Positions 30,849 through 36,904 of a DNA stretch of 36,904 nt are shown one piece after another. Origin of the DNA: JABMMZ01 sp040386935 (GTDB lineage Bacteria > Bacteroidota > Bacteroidia > NS11-12g > UBA955); contig JAZKEQ010000050.1 of NCBI GenBank assembly GCA_040386935.1, positions 1-36,904 on the forward strand, written 5' to 3'. Under the pieces are notes generated by a model. It was not told where the DNA came from, did not search any database, and worked only from the letters and a program-made list of their open reading frames with translations. Made by a program: the position numbers and the translations under genes. Within the stretch, counting starts at the first letter, position 1, and each line of letters opens with the position of its first letter.

Positions 30849-31901
30849 TTATCTGCTTGCGTACATTAATTGGTAATATTGCTGATAGTTACCGGTTGTT
30901 ACATTCATCAACCATTCCTGATTAGCCAGGTACCAGTCGACTGTTTTTTCCAATCCTTGTTCAAAAGTTACGGATGGCTCCCAACCTAATTCTTCCATTA
31001 GTTTTCCGGCATCAATGGCATATCTGAAATCGTGGCCGGCCCTGTCTGTTACATAAGTAATCAATTTTGCAGACTCACCGGTTTCTCTGCCGAGTTTGCG
31101 GTCCATCAACTCACAAAGGAATTTTACGAGTTTAATGTTCTGCCATTCGTTGTTACCGCCAATATTGTATGTCTCACCTTTTGTTCCTTTGTGATAAATA
31201 GTGTCTATTGCTCTAGCATGGTCTTCAACAAAAAGCCAGTCTCTCACATTTTCTCCCTTACCATATACAGGCAATGGCTTGCTGTGAAGAATATTATTAA
31301 TCATTAATGGAATCAATTTTTCAGGAAAATGATGTGATCCATAGTTATTACTGCAATTCGATATTTTTACAGGCATCCCATAGGTATGGTGGTAGGCTCG
31401 TACAAAGTGATCGCTCGATGCTTTGGATGCAGAATAAGGAGAGTTTGGGCTATATGGTGTTGTTTCCAAAAACTTACCTTCATGTCCAAGTTGACCATAC
31501 ACTTCATCTGTACTCACGTGATAAAATATTTTATCTGCGTAGTTGTTATGCCATATACTTTTAGCTGCATTCAACAGATTAACTGTACCCAATACATTTG
31601 TTATCACAAAATCGAGGGGATTTGTGATAGAACGGTCGACATGCGACTCAGCAGCCAGATGGATAACCCCATCAAACTGATGCTCGTGAAACAATGCGTG
31701 AATATAATCTGCATCGGTAATATCACCTTTTATAAACGTGTAGTTTGGTTGCTGATCAATGTCTTTCAGATTTTCAAGATTACCTGCATAAGTCAGTTTA
31801 TCTAAATTGAATATACTGTAATCAGAATAGTCGTTTACAAATCGTCTAACGACATGTGAACCTATAAAACCTGCGCCTCCTGTTATTAAAATTTTCTTCA
31901 T
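30849..31901 (-). CDS. rmlB: dTDP-glucose 4,6-dehydratase
   Basis: An NAD-dependent short-chain dehydrogenase, it converts dTDP-glucose to dTDP-4-keto-6-deoxyglucose. The 350-residue protein has the Rossmann motif GGAGFIGSHVV (residues 7-17), LAAESHVDRSI, the catalytic Thr-Asp-Glu in HVSTDEVYGQLG, and the Tyr-x3-Lys pair in YSASKASSDH. NYGSHHFPEKLIPLMI is a typical substrate-loop sequence. Its start overlaps the upstream FKBP stop by one base (TAATG), and rmlA follows 6 nt after. Confidence 0.97.
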   Translation of the reverse strand: MKKILITGGAGFIGSHVVRRFVNDYSDYSIFNLDKLTYAGNLENLKDIDQQPNYTFIKGDITDADYIHALFHEHQFDGVIHLAAESHVDRSITNPLDFVITNVLGTVNLLNAAKSIWHNNYADKIFYHVSTDEVYGQLGHEGKFLETTPYSPNSPYSASKASSDHFVRAYHHTYGMPVKISNCSNNYGSHHFPEKLIPLMINNILHSKPLPVYGKGENVRDWLFVEDHARAIDTIYHKGTKGETYNIGGNNEWQNIKLVKFLCELMDRKLGRETGESAKLITYVTDRAGHDFRYAIDAGKLMEELGWEPSVTFEQGLEKTVDWYLANQEWLMNVTTGNYQQYYQLMYASR

Positions 31902-32746
31902 TACTTTAATTCCATTAAAATCATATCAAATATCAAAGTTGCATTTGGTGGAATAACACCCGGATACCCTTTTGCGCCATAAGCCATTGCAGCCGGAATA
32001 ATCACTCTAACTTTCATGCCTTTACACATCAATGGCAACATAGCTTGCCAGCCCAAAATAACGCCACCTCCACCTACTTCAACAGAGATGGTTTCCAAGC
32101 GCTGAAAGCTATTATCAAACATGGTACCATCCATTAAATAACCGGCATAATGCACTGAAGCCATTTGACCTGTAGTTGCTTTAACAGCAGGGTCTCCAGG
32201 TTCTATGACAATGTATTTCAAACCACTTGCAAGTGTAATGGTATCTTTTCCTTTACCGCTAAAAGGCTCGTAAGGATACGGTTTCACTATTTTTACCAAT
32301 TCAACATCAAATATCAATGTAGAATGTGGTGGTATATCACCCATATCCCTTGCGCCATAACCCAATGAATCAGGAATAATAAATGTCGCTGTTTCTCCTT
32401 CTTTTAAATAGGCAAATCCTTCATCCCAACCGGCAATCACTTCCTGATTACCGATAACAAATCCAAAAGTTTGATTTCTGTCTCTTGAGCTATCGAATTT
32501 TTTTCCATTAGTAAGTGTACCCGTGTAATGTGCTTCAATTTTATCGCCCTTTTTAGCTTGAGTACCAGTCGGATTTTTTTTGGTAATCACATACCGTAAT
32601 CCCGACTTAGTTGTAATGGTATCATTGTTTTTTTGTGCCACTGCAGGTTTCTTTTTTCCAGGCTTACCCGTGGTGGTGGTCGTTTCAGCAGATACGGTTG
32701 TAATCAGACAAACCGAAGCTGCAATCAAAATATTACTTACTTTCAT
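31901..32746 (-). CDS. Periplasmic FKBP-type peptidyl-prolyl isomerase with two FKBP domains
   Basis: The 281-residue protein has a Sec signal (MKVSNILIAASVCLITTVSAE), a Lys/Pro-rich linker and two FKBP domains. The first (about 60-152) contains HYTGTLTNGKKFDSS, AGWDEGF and PDSLGYGARDMGDIPPHSTL; the second (about 185-281) contains HYAGYLMDGTMFDNS, LGWQAMLPLM and AAMAYGAKGYPGVIPPNATL. Key active-site aromatic residues (Tyr, Phe and Trp) are present in both. It would catalyse proline isomerisation during envelope protein folding. Its ATG overlaps the upstream FKBP gene's TGA (ATGA), and it precedes rmlB with a one-base overlap. Confidence 0.92.
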   Translation of the reverse strand: MKVSNILIAASVCLITTVSAETTTTTGKPGKKKPAVAQKNNDTITTKSGLRYVITKKNPTGTQAKKGDKIEAHYTGTLTNGKKFDSSRDRNQTFGFVIGNQEVIAGWDEGFAYLKEGETATFIIPDSLGYGARDMGDIPPHSTLIFDVELVKIVKPYPYEPFSGKGKDTITLASGLKYIVIEPGDPAVKATTGQMASVHYAGYLMDGTMFDNSFQRLETISVEVGGGGVILGWQAMLPLMCKGMKVRVIIPAAMAYGAKGYPGVIPPNATLIFDMILMELK

Positions 32747-33627
32747 TTTTCAACTTTTAATATATTAATTTCATACACCAATGTGGTATATGGTGGTATC
32801 ATTCCTTCAACGCCTCTGGCACCAAATCCCAAATCATATGGCAATATAAATGTCGCTTTTTCACCCTCCTTCATTTTTATCAGCATCTCGTACATCCCAA
32901 TCGGTTGGAACTGCTCTTTGATTACTTGAATTATTTGGGGTTGTCCCATCGTATAGGTATTATAAAATTCAGTGCCATCAAATAACTTACCAATAAAATG
33001 AAATTTTACTTTGTCACCTTCTACAATTGCTCGTGCAGTATCATTACTGGCTTTTGCATGGAATTGTACGCGTATGGCTGTAGCTGTATCAAGAGTCATC
33101 TCCAATCCCGATTTCTTAATATAGGCTGCTATGTTTTCGCTCTCTTCAGTCCATCGCCTTAGCTTTTCTACATTCGTCAAGCTATCAACCTGGTATTTAT
33201 TGAGCCTTTTCTCCATTTTTACAATGAATTTAAGATCAGTATTTGGTTTAATATAAGATGGCAACTCGGTTTCAAATCTTGTTTTGTAAAAAAATGAGTC
33301 TGCTACAATTAGGAATTGGGCACTATCGCCTTCTGCCATAATACTCAATGCTTCCATAATATCTCCACCTTTATGAGTAGGTTCTACCAGCAATATACGG
33401 TCAGGGTTACGACCGAAATTGGAGTAAACAACAGAATCATCTGAATTGGTTATACTATAGTGACATTGCAGGTAATCGCCTACTACAGGTAATGATTGAT
33501 TGTCTCCGCGTTTAAGAAATTTGTAGCGAAGCCCTGATTCTGTTTTTGAATAATTGCTGCAACTGCTCAAAACCAGAGACAGTATGCCAATGCAAAAAAG
33601 GAAATGTTTATACATTTGATAACGCAT
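32743..33627 (-). CDS. FKBP-type peptidyl-prolyl isomerase lipoprotein, two FKBP domains
   Basis: The 294-residue protein carries a lipoprotein signal ending LSLVLSSC and two FKBP-like domains. The first (about 45-135) has diverged: CHYSITNSDDSVVYSNF replaces the usual core and no GYG loop is visible. The second (about 195-294) is better conserved, with FHFIGKLFDGTEFYNTY, PIGMYEMLIKMKEGEKATF and YDLGFGARGVEGMIPPYTTL. It may act mainly as an envelope chaperone, and related lipoproteins occur among Bacteroidota gliding/T9SS accessory FKBPs. Two ATGs are possible: 33627 (20-nt overlap with nrnA) or 33615 (8-nt overlap). Either leaves the signal peptide intact. Confidence 0.88.
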   Translation of the reverse strand: MRYQMYKHFLFCIGILSLVLSSCSNYSKTESGLRYKFLKRGDNQSLPVVGDYLQCHYSITNSDDSVVYSNFGRNPDRILLVEPTHKGGDIMEALSIMAEGDSAQFLIVADSFFYKTRFETELPSYIKPNTDLKFIVKMEKRLNKYQVDSLTNVEKLRRWTEESENIAAYIKKSGLEMTLDTATAIRVQFHAKASNDTARAIVEGDKVKFHFIGKLFDGTEFYNTYTMGQPQIIQVIKEQFQPIGMYEMLIKMKEGEKATFILPYDLGFGARGVEGMIPPYTTLVYEINILKVEK

Positions 33628-34630
33628 GTTGATAGTTCTTTAAATGTGTCTTGAATTGTTCTACCGTATCTTCCAAACTCAAATGGCTGCTGCCTCCTGC
33701 TGCATTAAAATGCCCACCACCATTGAAATGGTTCATAGCAAATGCATTGGCGGCAAACTTACCTTTGCTCCTAAAACTCATTTTCACCATTTTTGTCCTG
33801 TCGATAATCAGCACGGCAAATTTAATACCTTCTATGCCCAATCCATAATTTACCAATCCTTCAGTATCCCCGGTTTGAATTTTGTATTTTTTGAGTTCTT
33901 CTCTGTTAATTGTAATAAGTGCAGTGTTGTATTCATGCAACACTTCCAATTTCTGGCTCAGGGCATATCCTATAAATCTTACTCTGTCTTCAGAAAAACT
34001 ATCAAACACCATATCGTGTATAGTGACATGGTCGATACCAAAATCCATGAGGTCTGCTGCTATTCTATGCGTATCACTGCTACAATTGCTGTGTCTAAAT
34101 GACCCTGTATCTGTCATGATACCGGTGTAAAGACAAGCTGCTGCATCTTTATCAATGAGATTTTTGTTCTGACTTTCTGAAATTAGTCGGTATACCAATT
34201 CACAAGTGCTACTGGCTTTATCATCCCAATAGGTCATTTGTTCGAATCCTTGTGGAAACTGGTGGTGATCGATTAATATCTTAACGGCTTTACTAGCCCC
34301 CACTATATCACCCAAAGTATTAATGCGCGACAAGTGATTAAAATCAAGACAAAAAATAAAATCGGCCTCTTCTGCTATTTTTCCGGCAGCGTCTTCGTTA
34401 CCTTCGTAAATAACAACCTCTTTGCTTCCCTTCATCCAATGTAGGAATGATGCAAAGTCTGTAGGGGTAATAACCGTACTTTCAATTCCAAAATTTTTGA
34501 GAAATAATTGTAACCCCAAACTTGAACCCATTGCATCAGCATCCGGTTTATGATGTGTTGTAATAACAACTCTTGGATTGGAAACAGCCTTAAGAGAATT
34601 TAAAATGTCAGTTGCAGAATGATTTACCAT
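33608..34630 (-). CDS. nrnA: DHH-family phosphoesterase (nanoRNase/pAp phosphatase NrnA type)
   Basis: It degrades short oligoribonucleotides and dephosphorylates 3'-phosphoadenosine 5'-phosphate. The 340-residue protein has the DHH-superfamily motifs THHKPDADAMGSSLGL (25-40), CLDFNHLSR (94-102, metal-binding Asp96), LIDHHQFP (Asp121-His122-His123) and MTDTGSFRHS. A DHHA1 domain closes with GGGHFNAAGGSSHL (about 309-322). It is the first gene of the array, with a CATCTTTG box (34651-34644 on the minus strand), one base off TAnnTTTG, 13 bp before its ATG. Its 3' end overlaps the FKBP lipoprotein gene. Confidence 0.93.
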   Translation of the reverse strand: MVNHSATDILNSLKAVSNPRVVITTHHKPDADAMGSSLGLQLFLKNFGIESTVITPTDFASFLHWMKGSKEVVIYEGNEDAAGKIAEEADFIFCLDFNHLSRINTLGDIVGASKAVKILIDHHQFPQGFEQMTYWDDKASSTCELVYRLISESQNKNLIDKDAAACLYTGIMTDTGSFRHSNCSSDTHRIAADLMDFGIDHVTIHDMVFDSFSEDRVRFIGYALSQKLEVLHEYNTALITINREELKKYKIQTGDTEGLVNYGLGIEGIKFAVLIIDRTKMVKMSFRSKGKFAANAFAMNHFNGGGHFNAAGGSSHLSLEDTVEQFKTHLKNYQHALSNV

Positions 34631-34922
34631 TATTTTAAGCCCACAAAGATGCCATAATTACCTTTAAAATGGTAAAATATTTTCGCCCGAAGGCCTCAAT
34701 TCAATCGACAAGTGACGACTTTTGAATACAAGCCGTAATAAAACAACTGACAAATTGCCCTTCGACCCATTGAACTATTAGTAAAATCAACCCATTTACT
34801 TAAACGTTGTAACAAGCAAATACCTTCTTTTTGACGCTTAAAATACTCTATGATGGTACTATTTTGCATCAAAGTCGCTAATTTCGCCATGAAAAGCATG
34901 GGCTTTTTTATTACTTCTACTT
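34631..34922. other. Divergent intergenic region between nrnA and the yitT-like gene
   Basis: These 292 bp separate two outward-facing genes. Near nrnA there is a CATCTTTG -7-like box on the minus strand (34651-34644) and a small TTACC-TTTAAAAT-GGTAA dyad. Near the yitT-like gene is TAATTTCG (34879-34886), one base off the -7 consensus on the plus strand. I see no RNA gene or convincing coding sequence in the middle; the minus-strand frame at 34899-34696 has no recognisable features. Confidence 0.5.
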
Positions 34923-34960
34923 ATGCACGCTTTCTGGAAAAATATCATCATCCGCAGTAA
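34889..34960 (+). CDS. Possible 23-codon leader ORF overlapping the yitT-like start
   Basis: An ATG lies 2 bp after the TAATTTCG box and opens a frame of 23 codons (MKSMGFFITSTYARFLEKYHHPQ in two parts: MKSMGFFITS, TYARFLEKYHHPQ). It ends 38 bp inside the yitT-like gene in another frame. It could be a translated leader that controls that gene, or chance. There is no independent support. Confidence 0.2.
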   Translation: MKSMGFFITSTYARFLEKYHHPQ

Positions 34961-35900
34961 ATTAATCGAGAACACCAAGACCCTGGGTGTAAATGAAGAA
35001 TATTCCAGTTATCAGTTGGGAAAAGGGTTTTATGCCCTCAAAATAATAGCCATCAGCAATCTCAAAGATATCATGCTGATTACCCTGGGGATTTTTTCTG
35101 CCACCTTCGGATTCAAGGGATTTTTGCTCACCAATCAATTCATTGATGGTGGAGCTACCGGTATTTCTTTGCTAATATCAGCTCTTACCGGAGTCCCACT
35201 TTTCTTACTGATTATATGCATCAATATTCCATTTATTTTTCTCGGATATAAAGTCATCGGTAAAGGCTTTGCAATTAAGACAGCATTGGCCATTTCTGGT
35301 CTTGCACTTTGTGTTGCAACTGTTAGCTTTCCTGATGTTACTCAGGATAAACTTTTGGTGGCGTTATTTGGAGGTTTATTTCTAGGTGCCGGAATCGGTT
35401 TTTCTATCAGGGGTGGTGCTGTAATTGATGGTACAGAGGTATTGGCGATTTTCCTGAGCCGTAAATTAGGGACCACAATAGGCGACATCATTGTAATCAT
35501 TAATGTCATAATTTTTGGTGCTGCTGCCTATTTTCTTACCATCGAAATTGCCTTATACTCTATGATTACCTACCTTTCAGCCTCTAAAACTCTTGATTTT
35601 ATTATTGAAGGTATAGAGGAATATACAGGCGTTACAATTGTTTCGGCACACAATGATACCATACGACAGATGATTATTGAATCTATGGGGAGAGGCGTTA
35701 CTGTTTACAATGGCAAAAGAGGGTTTGGAAAACACGGTGAAACCATTGCTGTTGATATAATTTACACCGTTATCACGCGTTTGGAACTCAATAAATTGAA
35801 TACAGAAATCGAAAAAATCGACCCGAACGCTTTTGTTGTAATGAGCAGTGTGAAGGATACCAAGGGTGGTATGATTAAGAAAAGACGACATAAACATTAA
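34923..35900 (+). CDS. YitT family membrane protein (DUF161 plus DUF2179)
   Basis: The 325-residue protein has a cytoplasmic N-terminal extension of about 48 residues, then five to six transmembrane helices with FKGFLLTNQFIDGGATGISLL, PFIFLGYKVIGKGFAIKTAL and GLFLGAGIGFSIRGGAVIDG, the hallmark glycine-rich YitT segments. A C-terminal DUF2179 domain (about 240-318) has TIVSAHNDTIRQMIIESMGR and an RGFG-x-HGE-like loop. The family is widespread and is thought to be transport-related, but no substrate is established. The start at ATG 34923 is acceptable; a short overlapping frame just upstream is listed separately. The gene is divergent from nrnA. Confidence 0.88.
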   Translation: MHAFWKNIIIRSKLIENTKTLGVNEEYSSYQLGKGFYALKIIAISNLKDIMLITLGIFSATFGFKGFLLTNQFIDGGATGISLLISALTGVPLFLLIICINIPFIFLGYKVIGKGFAIKTALAISGLALCVATVSFPDVTQDKLLVALFGGLFLGAGIGFSIRGGAVIDGTEVLAIFLSRKLGTTIGDIIVIINVIIFGAAAYFLTIEIALYSMITYLSASKTLDFIIEGIEEYTGVTIVSAHNDTIRQMIIESMGRGVTVYNGKRGFGKHGETIAVDIIYTVITRLELNKLNTEIEKIDPNAFVVMSSVKDTKGGMIKKRRHKH

Positions 35901-36033
35901 GTTTTACTTTCTATTTTATTTTGCTTACACCACTTATAGTTCTGTAAATGTGAGTGTTAAGCCAATTTAACAGATATCACTTTGCTTTCCTATCCAATTT
36001 TACTAAATTCCCCCGTTAAAACTAAACAAGCCT

Positions 36034-36904
36034 ATGGCGTTAAGGACTACCTGCTGTCTATTTATTTCATTACTATTATTAACTGCCTGTTCAAAAAAAG
36101 AGGAGACGGTAGTGGGTGGAAATGTCCCTAAAAACTACAATGATGTTCCCACTGTAAAAGTAGAAAATTATATCAATCGGATATACATTGATCTCTTAGG
36201 TCGCGAGCCTTTGAACAGTGAAAAAAGTCGCGATGTTTCTTTTTTGAGAAACGGTCAATTGAGCTACGACACCCGAAAAACATTAATAACAAGATTGATG
36301 ACAGACAGTATTTACGTACCCGGTGATTCATCTTATAGAAGGGCTTATTACCAGCGTTTATACGACCTGTCGAAAGCGCGCTTATTGGAAGGTGCCAGCG
36401 ATGATGAAATTGCTGAACCTATTGGCAATGCACAATTTGCACTTATTTCATCACGTCTTACAGGTGACTCAATTGGCGTTTTTTCTGCCATGCTCACCAT
36501 CGACCAGTGCAACAATGTATTGAGGTCGCGCAGAAACTATCAGCTCGGCAACATCACCATTAATCAGATGTATGCTTACATGCTCGAGAATCCAACTTAC
36601 GATCTCATCAATATGAATACATTGAATTTTGTGAATGCATCATTTGATGATTTGTTTTTCAGATTCCCTATAAAAGATGAATTTGATATCGCCTACGACA
36701 TCATAGAATCAGGAAAAGGCGGAAGTTTATTTGGGAGCTATGCAACCAATAAGCCTGAATACTGTCAAATGTTGACTCAATCGAGAGAATTTCATGAAGG
36801 AATGATTAAATGGTGCTATCTGACACTGATAGGCAGAGAGCCTTCTACGCAGGAAACTTACAACCTGATGCAGGATTACTACGTCTCAAAAAATTTACAA
36901 AAAG
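36034..36904 (+). CDS. Secreted lipoprotein of unknown function, 3' truncated by window edge
   Basis: An ATG at 36034 opens a frame that stays open for 290 codons to the last base. The signal ends LLLLTAC with lipidated Cys19, followed by SKKEE, a charged pattern like the lipoprotein export signal that sends Bacteroidota lipoproteins to the cell surface. The mature part contains YINRIYIDLLGREPL at 46-60 and a similar WCYLTLIGREPS at about 260-271. These repeated aromatic/LxGREP elements recall the YLDLLGxxPT signature of cytochrome-like DUF1549 proteins, but no haem CxxCH is visible so far. I do not recognise the family. It has no close partner in the window. Confidence 0.75.
   Translation, partial: MALRTTCCLFISLLLLTACSKKEETVVGGNVPKNYNDVPTVKVENYINRIYIDLLGREPLNSEKSRDVSFLRNGQLSYDTRKTLITRLMTDSIYVPGDSSYRRAYYQRLYDLSKARLLEGASDDEIAEPIGNAQFALISSRLTGDSIGVFSAMLTIDQCNNVLRSRRNYQLGNITINQMYAYMLENPTYDLINMNTLNFVNASFDDLFFRFPIKDEFDIAYDIIESGKGGSLFGSYATNKPEYCQMLTQSREFHEGMIKWCYLTLIGREPSTQETYNLMQDYYVSKNLQK

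Noticed and set aside
31032..31805. Plus-strand frames opposite rmlB
   Set aside because: They are shadows of a highly conserved dehydratase with an intact Rossmann fold and catalytic residues.
34696..34899. Minus-strand 67-codon frame in the nrnA/yitT intergenic region
   Set aside because: There is no signal peptide, domain or promoter, its start lies inside the probable yitT-like promoter, and composition is like the non-coding flanks.

Overview
This window is chromosomal DNA from a Bacteroidota bacterium, most likely from the Chitinophaga/Sphingobacterium side of the phylum. The evidence is a protein with a type IX secretion (T9SS) type B C-terminal domain, an Omp28-family lipoprotein, DUF4199 and YqaE-lipoprotein genes, and a Bacteroidota-style L25/Ctc and BY-kinase/PHP-phosphatase capsule module. 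The promoters also fit: repeated TAnnTTTG -7 elements, some with TTG 18-20 bp upstream, often lie only 5-28 bp before the start codon. I see no phage, transposase, insertion sequence or CRISPR array. Most of the window is ordinary housekeeping sequence with a few accessory islands.

Layout. 1-540: 3' end of a probable outer-membrane barrel gene. 658-2666 (-): groES-groEL, with a repeat block between the genes and a duplicated 20-bp element upstream of groES. 2854-4867 (+): cyanophycinase and a polytopic membrane protein. 4876-5028: a complete initiator tRNA-fMet unit (promoter, tRNA, terminator). 5029-8337: a conspicuously AT-rich island with an orphan T9SS sorting-domain stub overlapping a 956-aa T9SS cargo gene. 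8447-10241 (+): Omp28 lipoprotein and a Xer recombinase. 10288-11944 (-): tRNA-Gln, prs, rplY. 12072-17963 (+): metG, an M24 aminopeptidase, a membrane-anchored LuxR-type regulator, DUF4199 protein, a biotin carrier protein and a YqaE/Pmp3 lipoprotein. 18066-19004 (+): oxyR with a striking phased operator. 19034-22983 (-): lipoprotein, nadK, S41 peptidase and TauE/SafE transporter. 22982-26042 (+): LuxE-like acyl-protein synthetase, CPBP-type membrane protein and a glycosyltransferase. The first of these shares its start codon bases with the opposing lipoprotein gene.

34630-26060 (-) is one tightly packed eight-gene array: nrnA, two FKBP isomerases, rmlB, rmlA, a Wza-like export protein, a Wzc-like tyrosine kinase and its PHP phosphatase. 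Every junction is an overlap or a gap of 6 nt or less. It couples nucleotide turnover and envelope protein folding to polysaccharide precursor synthesis and export. 34923-35900 (+) is a YitT transporter-like protein, and a lipoprotein gene starting at 36034 runs off the right edge.

I found no clearly new multi-gene system. The best leads are regulatory or architectural: the zero-spacer divergent start at 22982/22983, the 13-bp-phased TTATAAT triplet before oxyR, the 12-bp inverted repeat after the membrane-bound LuxR regulator, the duplicated element before groES, the orphan T9SS tail fused by ATGA to a new cargo gene, and the slippage-prone tyrosine tail of the BY-kinase.
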